From Methanomassiliicoccus sp. (lineage in GTDB: Archaea > Thermoplasmatota > Thermoplasmata > Methanomassiliicoccales > Methanomassiliicoccaceae), in NCBI GenBank assembly GCA_016109435.1, contig JAEILR010000037.1:1-59272 (forward strand): 59,272 nt of DNA, read 5' to 3'. Both the position numbers and the translations under genes were made by a program. The notes beneath the pieces were generated by a model. That model was not told the DNA's origin. It saw only the letters and a program-made list of their open reading frames with translations, and searched no databases. Positions 50,056 through 57,935 of this stretch are shown here, piece by piece; position 1 is the first letter of the stretch; every line of letters begins with the position of its first letter.

Positions 50056-51111
50056 ATGCCCGGAGAGCTGGTCGGAGACAGCGTGATCATCAAGGACCAG
50101 ACCGAGGCCAGCCAGATCTACAACAAAGGCTACTATGGCTATCCCCTCTCCGGCGGCGGCCTGGAGATGGACCTCCTGGAGGCGGTATACCTGGTGGAGA
50201 GCTCCCGCCTGGAGGTCCACAAGGACGGGGAGCCGATGACCCTCGAACGGCTGGTGGCGGCGGCCTCGGCGGCCCACCGCGACTTCGAGATCAAGTATAT
50301 CGTGTATCGTGACCTGAGGAGCCGCGGATACCTGGTGAAGCCGGCGGGGGAGGACTTCGACTTCCGGGTGTTCCCCCGCGGGGGCAACCCCAGCAGCACC
50401 CAGACCAAGAACTGGGTGTCGGCGATATCGGAGCGCTCGGCGTTCGCCATCGCCCCGTTCATGGGAGTCATGGACCGCTCTGAACAGACCCGCAAGGAGC
50501 TTCTGATCGCCATCGTGGACGAGGAAGGGGACATAACCTTCTATCACGCCGACCGCAGCGAGCCCCGGGGGACCGCCGACCGGGAGTGGGGCGGTCCTGC
50601 GGTGAAGGCCGCGCTGCTCGAGGACCGGGTCATGGTGTTCGACGAGGCCGGTGCCCAGCGTCTATACGACCACGGGTTCTACGGCAAGAAGCTGGGGAAG
50701 GCGCTGCAACTGTCCCTCATCGAAGCGGCCCACCTCATGGAGAAGGAGAGGCTGGAGGTCGCCACCATTATCTCCGGAAGAGCGGTGAAGCTGGACCGCT
50801 TCAAGAAGCGGGCCCAGAAGTTACAGCAGGACTTCGATCTCCGGCTGCGGGCGTACGACGATCTCCGTTCCCGCGGACTGGTGGTCAAGACCGGATTCAA
50901 GTACGGCTCTCACTTCCGGGTGTACGAGGACGATCCCCAGAAGTCGCACGCCCGATGGCTGGTACACGCCGTTCCCGAGGACCACGAGACCACCTGGCCG
51001 GAGATCTCCAGAGCGGTCCGGCTGGCCCACGGGGTGAAGAAGGAGATCCTGTTCGCCAGGGTGGCCGGCGAAAACACCGAGTACGTTCGGCTGTCGCGGG
51101 TCCGCCCCTGA
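50056..51111 (+). CDS. endA: tRNA-splicing endonuclease EndA (fused two-repeat type)
   Basis: A 351-residue protein with two endonuclease-like repeats, each with a QxYxxGYYGYPL / QRLYDHGFYGKKLG-type start and a LLEAVYLVE / LIEAAHLME helix. The C-terminal repeat has the catalytic triad pattern: tyrosine and histidine in TGFKYGSHFRVYE (about 277-289) and lysine in GVKKEILFARV (about 326). The N-terminal repeat lacks the triad and is structural. This is the dimeric (alpha2) archaeal type. ATG 50056 is chosen; an in-frame GTG 50017 would overlap the TATA-like GGGTTAATAA at 50024-50033. Confidence 0.92.
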   Translation: MPGELVGDSVIIKDQTEASQIYNKGYYGYPLSGGGLEMDLLEAVYLVESSRLEVHKDGEPMTLERLVAAASAAHRDFEIKYIVYRDLRSRGYLVKPAGEDFDFRVFPRGGNPSSTQTKNWVSAISERSAFAIAPFMGVMDRSEQTRKELLIAIVDEEGDITFYHADRSEPRGTADREWGGPAVKAALLEDRVMVFDEAGAQRLYDHGFYGKKLGKALQLSLIEAAHLMEKERLEVATIISGRAVKLDRFKKRAQKLQQDFDLRLRAYDDLRSRGLVVKTGFKYGSHFRVYEDDPQKSHARWLVHAVPEDHETTWPEISRAVRLAHGVKKEILFARVAGENTEYVRLSRVRP

Positions 51112-52083
51112 TCAGGCCGGAGAGGTCTTCCCGCCCATATCCGAGCGGATCTTGCCGGCCCCGGCGACATCTGCGGGGTCGATCGCCAGCGCCTCGTCCA
51201 GCAGCTTCTCCGCCTCCGCCTGGCGGCCGTTGTTGGCCAGGATGCGGGCGGCCTGGACCATGAAGTTGGTGCGCTTGCGCGGGTACTTGGTCAGCGCGAT
51301 GGCCTGGCGGTACGCGTCCACCGCCTCCTCGGGCTTCCCGTTCTTCAGCAGCGCCTCGGCCAGACGGGCGAAGTGGGCCGCCTTGGTCTCCGGCAGGGCT
51401 TTCTCCTCGGTCATCTTTCGGAACATCTCCACCGTCTTGTTCATCGAGACCGTCTGCATGATCTCCGCGCCGCAGTGGGGGCAGGAGGACAGCAGGTCCC
51501 CGAGGTCCCCGCCGCACTCCGCGCAGGCCCGAGGCAGCTTGGTCCCGCAGTACGGGCAGCTCTGCCAGAAGGTCTCCACGACCTCGTGGCAGGTCGGGCA
51601 CTCCGACGCGCTCTTGATCCTGCAAGTGGCGAGGTCGGGGCGGTTCTCGTCGCACTCCTTCAGCATGAATATGTCCGGATTGAGGTAGAGGTAGACGAAG
51701 AACACCGCCTCCCCGATGAGCCAGGCCAGATTGAGGAAGAACAGCCAGACCGCGAACGAGCCCGATTCCCAGGGCATCACCATGCCCGCCCTGGTGAACA
51801 CGCTGCCCCACAGCAGGTAGACGAACAGCAGACGGGCCCCGATGGTCCCCAGGGAGGCGGTGATGATGTTCCTCCATCTTCCCGCTTCCGAGTTCCAGAT
51901 GGTCCTCCCGGAGGAGAACTCGGAGGAGCCGAGAAGCAGCAGCAGGATGAACACAGGAATGGCCAGCAACGCGCCCAGCTTGAACTCCACTAGGACAACG
52001 ATTACTGCGCTCAGCATTGTCAGCACTCCGCCGATCGTGTACCACGCGCCCATCAGCTTCAACAGGTTGCTTTCCACTGCCAC
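51112..52083 (-). CDS. Membrane protein with zinc ribbons and TPR-like repeats
   Basis: A 323-residue protein with four membrane helices (about 10-30, 36-52, 72-95, 108-132). A cytoplasmic zinc-binding part with two CxxC pairs follows (CPTCHEVVETFWQSCPYCG, about 162-180) and then (CAECGGDLGDLLSSCPHCG, about 187-205). Two or three tetratricopeptide-like helices (about 230-300: AAHFARLAEALLKNGKPEEAVDAYRQAI ... EAEKLLDEALAIDPADV) come last. It probably scaffolds other proteins at the membrane. No family can be named. It is convergent with endA, ending next to its stop. Confidence 0.7.
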   Translation of the reverse strand: MAVESNLLKLMGAWYTIGGVLTMLSAVIVVLVEFKLGALLAIPVFILLLLLGSSEFSSGRTIWNSEAGRWRNIITASLGTIGARLLFVYLLWGSVFTRAGMVMPWESGSFAVWLFFLNLAWLIGEAVFFVYLYLNPDIFMLKECDENRPDLATCRIKSASECPTCHEVVETFWQSCPYCGTKLPRACAECGGDLGDLLSSCPHCGAEIMQTVSMNKTVEMFRKMTEEKALPETKAAHFARLAEALLKNGKPEEAVDAYRQAIALTKYPRKRTNFMVQAARILANNGRQAEAEKLLDEALAIDPADVAGAGKIRSDMGGKTSPA

Positions 52084-52140
52084 CTTAGCACCGCCATCTG
52101 AAATTCATCTACACTAAAAATAACTATTGAGGAAATGGAA

Positions 52141-53356
52141 GTCAACCACTCACGAATGAATTCGTGGGCTTGCGACCGAGGTGGTCCATCGGACCGAAAA
52201 GATCCCCCGTCACGATGGGGCCGTTGACCCGGCCCCTGGCGGCGATGTTCGTCGCCGCCACGTGATCGGCCGGGCCAGCGAACCCGCACCGCACGCACTC
52301 GAAGTCGCCCCTAGTTTTACGGTTTTCCTTGTAGACGTGTCCGCACCGAGGGCATATCCGTGATGTGTTCTTCGGGTCCACGAAGACCACGGGAACTCCG
52401 GCCAGCTTGGCCTTGTACTCGATGAACGAGCGAAGCTGGAAGAATCCCCAAGTGTTCAGATCGCGACGCTGAGCCTTGTTAACCGTCTCCTGAGAGCGAA
52501 CGCCTCCGAGGTCTTCGAGGACGATCGATCGCTTCGTGTCTTTGGCCTTCGCGACGATATGCTTGGAGATGCAGTGGTTGATGTCCCTCTGGAAACGCTT
52601 CTCTTTTCCGGAAAGCTTCTTGAGATGCCTCTTAGCCGATCGCGTCCCGCAGGACTGCAGTCCGGATCGCAGCTTGGCTACTCTCCCCCGGAACTTGCAT
52701 GCCTCCACACCGGAACGAGTCCCGCCGTCCGAGTCCACGGCCAGGTTGACGATGCCCAAGTCGACGCCGAGAGCGTCGATAGGCTCGATCGTTTCCGATT
52801 CCGGCACCTCAACGGCGACGCAGAGGTAGAAGACGCGGTTCTTGAAGATGAGGTCCGCCTGGCCGCGGATGATGCCATTCCTCGCTTCGTAGTGATCGCA
52901 GGAGAGGAACGGAATGACCGTCCGACCGCTGAGGGTAACGAGCGAGACGAGGTCGTGACCTTTCCAGCTGAGGATTCGTTGATCGTAGACCACCGCCCCA
53001 TATTTGTTGAATTGTGGTTTTCGACCCTTATCGCGCTTGTACGCCTCGCATACCTTGGCGATGGCGCGGATAGCCATTTGCGCCGGGAGACCGTAACGTT
53101 CCCGCACGGCATAGTATACTTCCTTCTGTAGTCGAATCTTATTTGCCGACCTGATGCGGAACGCGGCGGCGGCAACGAAATTGCAAGCCCCGTTGAACCG
53201 CTCCACGACCTCCATGAGAGCGTTCTTCTGTTCCTCGTTCGGGAGGAGCTTGAGCTTGTGCGTCAGGAGCACAGAAGGCCAATAAGGATCAAAACATGAT
53301 CTAGATCTGGCGTACCAGTAGCCTTCGTTCACTCCCACCTTTGAAAAGGTGGGCCT
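52141..53356 (-). mobile_element. IS605-type element with tnpB only
   Basis: A tnpB gene framed by terminal hairpins: left end CCCACCTT/AAGGTGGG (53334-53353), and right end CACGAA/TTCGTG (52151-52166), which overlaps the last tnpB codons. No transposase TnpA is present. The ends differ from those of the element at 3600-4960, and the TnpB sequence is also a different subtype, so the two entered separately. It sits between the zinc-ribbon protein and tfb. Confidence 0.65.
52142..53338 (-). CDS. tnpB: RNA-guided nuclease TnpB (IS605 OrfB family), second type
   Basis: Up to 398 residues. The RuvC-like core is complete: Asp in GVDLGIVNLAV (about 191), Glu in IVLEDLGGV (about 276) and Asp in ADHVAATNIA (about 363). 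A zinc finger CPRCG...CVRCG (about 330-355) lies between them. The conserved opening HKLKLLPNEEQKNAL starts about 25 residues into the frame; a GTG at about 53266 may be the true start, with the first part being left-end DNA. The gene codes up to the right-end hairpin, so the C-terminus and RNA scaffold share bases. Confidence 0.87.
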   Translation of the reverse strand: MGVNEGYWYARSRSCFDPYWPSVLLTHKLKLLPNEEQKNALMEVVERFNGACNFVAAAAFRIRSANKIRLQKEVYYAVRERYGLPAQMAIRAIAKVCEAYKRDKGRKPQFNKYGAVVYDQRILSWKGHDLVSLVTLSGRTVIPFLSCDHYEARNGIIRGQADLIFKNRVFYLCVAVEVPESETIEPIDALGVDLGIVNLAVDSDGGTRSGVEACKFRGRVAKLRSGLQSCGTRSAKRHLKKLSGKEKRFQRDINHCISKHIVAKAKDTKRSIVLEDLGGVRSQETVNKAQRRDLNTWGFFQLRSFIEYKAKLAGVPVVFVDPKNTSRICPRCGHVYKENRKTRGDFECVRCGFAGPADHVAATNIAARGRVNGPIVTGDLFGPMDHLGRKPTNSFVSG

Positions 53357-53376
53357 CCTTGCGCCTGGGGTGTGAA

Positions 53377-53409
53377 CGTCGCGCGGTCATAATGGCGACG
53401 CGCGCGACG
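53377..53409. terminator. GC-rich hairpin downstream of tfb
   Basis: CGTCGCGCG and CGCGCGACG (nine perfect pairs) are separated by 15 bases. The repeat lies about 30 bases beyond the tfb stop codon and about 25 bases from the left end of the IS element. No T-run follows. It may mark the 3' end of the gar1-tfb transcript. Confidence 0.4.
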
Positions 53410-53440
53410 GAAGAGGTTTGGGGGGCCGGGGACACCGGTC

Positions 53441-54373
53441 TTAAAGCTGGATCTCGATGCCCAGCTTCTCGGTCAGTTCCTTGTACCGGTTCCGGATGGT
53501 GACCTCAGTGACCCCGGCGATGTCCGCCACCTCTCTCTGGGTCCTGCGCTCGTTGCACAGGATGGAGGCGATGTAGATGGCCGCCGCCGCCACTCCCGTG
53601 GGGCCGCGCCCGGAGGTCAGCTCCTTCTTGGCCGCGTCCTTCAGGATCTCCGCGGCCTTGGACTGCACCTCTCCGCTCAGCTTCAGCTCGGAGCAGAACC
53701 TCTGGACATAGTCCTGGGGCCTGGTGGGCATGAGCTTCAGCTTCAGCTCCCGGGTCATGAACCGGTAGGTGCGTCCGATCTCCTTCCGGCCGACCCGCGA
53801 GGAGTTGGCGACCTCGTCCAGGGTCCGGGGGACGTTGCACTGGCGGCAAGCGGCGTATAGCGACGCGGCGACCACTCCCTCGATGCTCCGTCCGCGGATG
53901 AGGTTCTTGTTGACCGCCTTGCGGTAGACCATGGCCGCGGTCTCCCTGACGTTTCGGGGCAATCCCATGGCCGAGGCCATCCGGTCCAGCTCCGACAATG
54001 CGAACGCGAGGTTCCTCTCGGTGGCGTTGGATACCCTGATCCTGCGCTGCCACTTCCTGAGGCGGTACAGCTGGGCGCGGTTCCTGGTGGGGATGCTCTT
54101 CCCGTAGCTGTCCTTGTTCTTCCAAGAGATCTCGGTCGAAAGTCCCTTGTCGTGAATGGTGTAGGTCATCGGCGCACCGGTACGCGCCCGCTTCTCGCCC
54201 TGCTCGACGTCGAAGGCCCTCCACTCCGGCCCCTGGTCGATGAACTGGTCATCCAGCACCAGGCCGCAGTCCTCGCAGATCAGCTCGCCCCGCTCATAAT
54301 CCCTGACCAGGTGCTTGCCGCCGCATTCCGGGCACTTCTCAATCTCTTCGGTCCCTTCTCTTACCTTTGGCAT
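53441..54373 (-). CDS. tfb: Transcription initiation factor TFB
   Basis: A 310-residue factor. Zinc ribbon [24 protein letters not shown] (about 14-37), B-finger region (about 50-85) and two cyclin folds (about 115-205 and 215-305) each with the repeated helical pattern, including [26 protein letters not shown] and [14 protein letters not shown]. It links TBP-TATA complexes to RNA polymerase. ATG 54373 is chosen as the frame before it is the gar1 shadow. Its start overlaps gar1 by 35 bases, and gar1-tfb is a known archaeal arrangement. Confidence 0.95.
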   Translation of the reverse strand: MPKVREGTEEIEKCPECGGKHLVRDYERGELICEDCGLVLDDQFIDQGPEWRAFDVEQGEKRARTGAPMTYTIHDKGLSTEISWKNKDSYGKSIPTRNRAQLYRLRKWQRRIRVSNATERNLAFALSELDRMASAMGLPRNVRETAAMVYRKAVNKNLIRGRSIEGVVAASLYAACRQCNVPRTLDEVANSSRVGRKEIGRTYRFMTRELKLKLMPTRPQDYVQRFCSELKLSGEVQSKAAEILKDAAKKELTSGRGPTGVAAAAIYIASILCNERRTQREVADIAGVTEVTIRNRYKELTEKLGIEIQL

Positions 54374-54611
54374 AATGTCCGCCCTCCTCGACGTATACCT
54401 GCTTCCCCACAGCTGCGAGCAGGTTGCTCCTCCCGGCCGGTTCGACCATGATGTACGGTGAGTCCACGGGCCCGAACACCCTCCGGACGAAGCCCAGAGG
54501 CTTGCTGCGGTTGTCCACGACCCTGTCACGGGGGCCGGGGGCGAACGCTCCTCTCACAATGAGCTTCCCGTCAAAACCTATGTCCTGGATAACGCCCAAA
54601 AGTTTCATCAT
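54339..54611 (-). CDS. gar1: H/ACA ribonucleoprotein subunit Gar1
   Basis: A 90-residue beta-barrel protein: [21 protein letters not shown] ... [19 protein letters not shown] ... with a glycine/lysine-rich end. It stabilises H/ACA guide RNA complexes (Cbf5, Nop10, L7Ae) for pseudouridylation. The start is ATG 54611 or 54608. A TATA-like GTATATATAG lies at 54659-54668 on the minus strand. Its end overlaps the tfb start, so tfb translation probably depends on it. Confidence 0.9.
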   Translation of the reverse strand: MMKLLGVIQDIGFDGKLIVRGAFAPGPRDRVVDNRSKPLGFVRRVFGPVDSPYIMVEPAGRSNLLAAVGKQVYVEEGGHYAKGKRRDRRD

Positions 54612-54658
54612 GCACCAGCGGTCCGAAGACCGGTATGTTCAAGTACATTGGAAAAGTG

Positions 54659-54668
54659 GTATATATAG
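54659..54668 (-). promoter_or_regulatory. TATA box of the gar1-tfb operon
   Basis: A long TA-rich stretch (TATATATA) on the minus strand about 50 bases before the gar1 start. Confidence 0.6.
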
Positions 54669-54747
54669 ATTACGATAGGCTTTATTAATTTTTGTTGTCC
54701 CCGCTCGGACGCTGGTAATTATAATGTCGTTCCACGCCAGCAACAAC

Positions 54748-54757
54748 GATATTTAAC
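54748..54757 (+). promoter_or_regulatory. TATA box of the phosphopantoate ligase gene
   Basis: CGATATTTAA lies about 27 bases before ATG 54779, at the distance expected for a leaderless transcript. Confidence 0.55.
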
Positions 54758-54778
54758 CGCCTCGCTCAATGTCCGTCC

Positions 54779-55531
54779 ATGGAGATCTCCAGGGACCACC
54801 CCCGCTACCGCTCTCTCGTTGTTCGTGAACGCATGTCCGAGCTGGTCCGGCAGGGCGTGGTAGCGCCTACAGGCCTCATCGCCCACGGCCGGGGGGAGGC
54901 GTTCGACTACATGCTCGGCGAGCGGACGACGGGCACGGCCGCGAACGCGGAGAAGACGGCGGCGGCGTGGCTGCTGGAAGCCCGCCGTCCGGTCATCACC
55001 GTCAACGGCAACGCCGCCGGCCTTTGTGCCGATGGCCTGCTGTCCCTGGCCCGCGCGGTGCCGGCGAGGGTGGAAGTGAACCTGTTCCACCGCAGCCCGG
55101 AGAGGGTGGAGAAGGTGGTGTCGTACCTCGAGAGCAGAGGGGGGAAGGATGTGCTCGGCCGGGTGCAATCATCCCGCCTGGAAGGCATCGCCTCGGACCG
55201 AGCGATGTGCTGCACCGAAGGGATCTACGAAGCGGACGTGGTGCTCATCCCCCTGGAGGACGGGGACCGCGCCGGGGCGCTGGTGAAGGCCGGGAAGACC
55301 GTGCTGGCCATCGATCTAAATCCTCTTTCCAGGACCTCGCTGGAATCACACGTCACGGTCGTGGACGAGCTGACCAGGGCGGTGCCCAGCATCGAGCGGA
55401 CGGTCCTGGAGCTGAAGGACGACGCTGAGGAGAGGAAGCGGCTGATCGCGGAGTTCGACAACGCCGAGAACTTGCGGCTATCGAGGGAGGCGATGTGCCT
55501 CCGGCTGAAGGTGCAGGGGTCAGGCTTCTGA
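54779..55531 (+). CDS. 4-phosphopantoate-beta-alanine ligase (archaeal phosphopantothenate synthetase)
   Basis: A 250-residue enzyme of the archaeal coenzyme A pathway (COG1701). It joins 4-phosphopantoate to beta-alanine using ATP. Conserved family segments are visible: GVVAPTGLIAHGRGEAFDYMLGE near the N-terminus, PVITVNGNAAGL (about 71-82), the VEVNLFHRSPERVEKV region, and VLAIDLNPLSRTS near the C-terminus. The length matches the family. ATG 54779 with a nearby TATA suggests leaderless translation. It is divergent from gar1-tfb. Confidence 0.9.
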   Translation: MEISRDHPRYRSLVVRERMSELVRQGVVAPTGLIAHGRGEAFDYMLGERTTGTAANAEKTAAAWLLEARRPVITVNGNAAGLCADGLLSLARAVPARVEVNLFHRSPERVEKVVSYLESRGGKDVLGRVQSSRLEGIASDRAMCCTEGIYEADVVLIPLEDGDRAGALVKAGKTVLAIDLNPLSRTSLESHVTVVDELTRAVPSIERTVLELKDDAEERKRLIAEFDNAENLRLSREAMCLRLKVQGSGF

Positions 55532-55657
55532 AGGCGGGCGATCTACAAGAATTAACATTGGATCGCGGACAGGTGGATAGCGAAGCGTTTATCGTGCATT
55601 TTCCTGTCCGATGAACCGGCCGGGCATGACCGATCCTCCATCCCCACCTAGCTCCCG

Positions 55658-55675
55658 ATATTCGGCGTCGAATAT
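55658..55675. promoter_or_regulatory. Inverted repeat upstream of gcvT
   Basis: ATATTCG and CGAATAT (seven pairs) with a four-base spacer lie about 55 bases before the GTG of gcvT, near the predicted promoter. Possible regulator site. Confidence 0.35.
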
Positions 55676-55728
55676 TGTCTGGCGGTCGCACAAGCAAATC
55701 CTTTTAGCCGTCCTGGGAGTTCCTAAAT

Positions 55729-56883
55729 GTGTCCATGAAGCGTACTCCCTTATACGATGCCCACGTCGCGCTGGGCGCCCGGATGGTCGAGTTCGGCGGC
55801 TGGGAGATGCCTATCCAGTACGCCTCCATCCTGGAGGAGCACCACGCGGTCAGAGAGCGGGCGGGCATGTTCGACGTCTCCCACATGGGTGATATCATCA
55901 TCCGCGGCGAGGGGGCTGAGAGCTCGCTGCGCGAGCTCCTAACCAACGACATCAAAGACCTCGCCCTGGGGAAGGGCATCTACGCCCACGTGCTGAACGA
56001 GCAGGGCAAGATCATGGACGACACCTTCACCTTCCGTGTTGGCCCGGACGCATACCTTCTGGTGCCCAACGCGTCGCACGCTCGGCAGATCTACGAGTGG
56101 GTGCGCGAACACATCCGGCGAGCGGAGGTCGTCGACGTCTCCGGGCAAGTGGCGGCCATCGCCTTGCAGGGCCCGAGATCCGAGCAGATACTGCAGCGGC
56201 TCACGGACAAGGACCTCAAGGGCGTGAAAAGGCTATACAGCGATGTCGTTGACCTCAAGGTCTCGTCACCGAGCGGCTCCGAGAGCTTCCTTCCCGAGAT
56301 CTTGAGCTTCCCCGCGCCTCCGGCCGGCACGACGCAGAGCTACGTCACCCGCACCGGATATACAGGCGAGGACGGATTCGAGATCCTGGTCGAGAGCGGA
56401 GCCGCGATCCCGGTGTGGGACGCGCTGCTCGCCGCGGGCAGCGACCTCGGGCTGCGGCCCTGCGGTCTGGGAGCTCGAGACCTCCTCCGCCTGGAGATGG
56501 GCTACCTGCTCTCGGGCACCGACTTCGACGGTACCCAGACGACATTGGAGACCGGGCCGGCGTGGGCGGTCAAGTGGGACCATGCGTTCATCGGCCGGGA
56601 GGCGATGCTCAAGCAGAAAGAGTGCGAGTACCGCAGGCTGATAGGGATCGAGCTCCAGGACAAGGGCATCCCCAGGCACGGGTATCCCGTCATCGTTGGC
56701 AACCGTGAGGTCGGGAAGGTGACCTCCGGGACCCTCTCCCCCATCCTCCAGAGGGGCATCGCCCTCGCCTATGTGGACGAGGAGAAAGCGGCCGAGGGCA
56801 CGAAGCTGAAAGTGAGGATCAGGGACAACGAGGTCCCGGCCGTGGTGGTCAAACCTCCGTTCGTCAGGAAGGATGGGAGATGA
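55729..56883 (+). CDS. gcvT: Glycine cleavage system T protein (aminomethyltransferase)
   Basis: A 384-residue folate-dependent aminomethyltransferase. The N-terminal part carries PLYDAHVALGARMVEFGGWEMPIQYASILEEHHAVRERAGMFDVSHMG, and VTRTGYTGEDGFEI follows. The LGARDLLRLEMGYLLSG segment and the C-terminal barrel (PVIVGNREVGKVTSGTLSPIL) complete it. It moves the aminomethyl group from H protein to tetrahydrofolate. No gcvH or gcvP is in the window. Start GTG 55729 (ATG 55735 possible). It overlaps the M20 gene by four bases. Confidence 0.93.
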   Translation: MSMKRTPLYDAHVALGARMVEFGGWEMPIQYASILEEHHAVRERAGMFDVSHMGDIIIRGEGAESSLRELLTNDIKDLALGKGIYAHVLNEQGKIMDDTFTFRVGPDAYLLVPNASHARQIYEWVREHIRRAEVVDVSGQVAAIALQGPRSEQILQRLTDKDLKGVKRLYSDVVDLKVSSPSGSESFLPEILSFPAPPAGTTQSYVTRTGYTGEDGFEILVESGAAIPVWDALLAAGSDLGLRPCGLGARDLLRLEMGYLLSGTDFDGTQTTLETGPAWAVKWDHAFIGREAMLKQKECEYRRLIGIELQDKGIPRHGYPVIVGNREVGKVTSGTLSPILQRGIALAYVDEEKAAEGTKLKVRIRDNEVPAVVVKPPFVRKDGR

Positions 56884-57935
56884 GGACCAGGGTCGTGGAT
56901 ACCTTGCAGGACCTGCTGGCCATGGACAGCGACCTGCACGCGGACATGAGCACCATCCTCAGATTCACCCGCCGCAGGCTCGAGGCCGCCGGCATGCGCG
57001 TCCGCCTAGTCGGACCGGAGCGGTACCCGGCGCTCATCGCCACCTACGGCAAGAACGGCATGCTGTTCTCCGGGCACCTCGACACCGTGCCGGTCGGCGA
57101 CAACTGGACCATGTTCCAGGGAGAGGAGGACGAGAACCGCGTCTATGGCCGCGGCACCTGCGACATGAAGGGCGCGTGCGCGGCCATGATCGAGGCGGCC
57201 GATGAGCTGGTGAAGGATGACGTCCCGTTCAGCATCTGCCTCACCACCGACGAGGAGGAGCAGATGGAGGGCGTGGACGCCATCATCAAGGAGGATATCG
57301 TCCGCAAGGCCAAGGGCGTCCTGATCATGGAGCCGACCGAGCTCGCTCCGGCGTACCGGGAGAAGGGCGTCTTCCGCTTCCGCCTGACCACCAGGGGACG
57401 CGCCGCCCACGCCAGTCAGCCGTGGCTGGGCAACGATGCCATCCTCAAGATGCACTACTGCCTCGGGCGTCTGCTCGATCTGGCGGAGATGTCCTCGCAG
57501 CGCTCGACCGGAATGACGGTGTGCTTCTCCACCATCAAGGGGGGCAACAAGAACAACGTGGTCTCCGACCACTGCACCGTGGAGGTCGACATCCGCCACC
57601 CGTCCACGCAGACCGCCAACGACATCGAGGATATTATCGTGAACCGGCTGCGGGGCGAGGTGTACGAGATGGATATCGAATACACCCTGGGAGCGTTCGA
57701 GTCCGACCCGAACTCGGAGATCAGCCAGGAGCTGTCGAATTTCCTGGGCACCGACCCCATCGTGGTGCCGTACGCCACCGAGGCGCCGAAGTACGCGTCG
57801 GTGAACCCCCATGTCTACATCTGCGGGCCGGGAGACCCGCACCTGGCCCACACCGCCGACGAGTTCGTGGAGGTCCAGGAGCTGGAAGAGGCGCACGACA
57901 TGATCGTGCACCTGGCCAAGTACGTTCAGGGATAA
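56880..57935 (+). CDS. M20-family metallohydrolase, shorter type
   Basis: A 351-residue member of the ArgE/DapE/ACY1 group. Metal and catalytic motifs are LFSGHLDTVPVGD (His and Asp), YGRGTCDMKG (Asp), and CLTTDEEEQMEG (Glu pair). A lid domain (FRLTTRGRAAHASQPWLGNDA) with histidine and ICGPGDPHLAHTADEFV follow. It differs from the M20 protein at 12852-14117 in length and lid. Its ATG overlaps the gcvT stop (ATGA), so co-expression is expected; a role with glycine or one-carbon metabolism is not clear. It overlaps the asnS 3' end by ten bases. Confidence 0.85.
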   Translation: MRTRVVDTLQDLLAMDSDLHADMSTILRFTRRRLEAAGMRVRLVGPERYPALIATYGKNGMLFSGHLDTVPVGDNWTMFQGEEDENRVYGRGTCDMKGACAAMIEAADELVKDDVPFSICLTTDEEEQMEGVDAIIKEDIVRKAKGVLIMEPTELAPAYREKGVFRFRLTTRGRAAHASQPWLGNDAILKMHYCLGRLLDLAEMSSQRSTGMTVCFSTIKGGNKNNVVSDHCTVEVDIRHPSTQTANDIEDIIVNRLRGEVYEMDIEYTLGAFESDPNSEISQELSNFLGTDPIVVPYATEAPKYASVNPHVYICGPGDPHLAHTADEFVEVQELEEAHDMIVHLAKYVQG

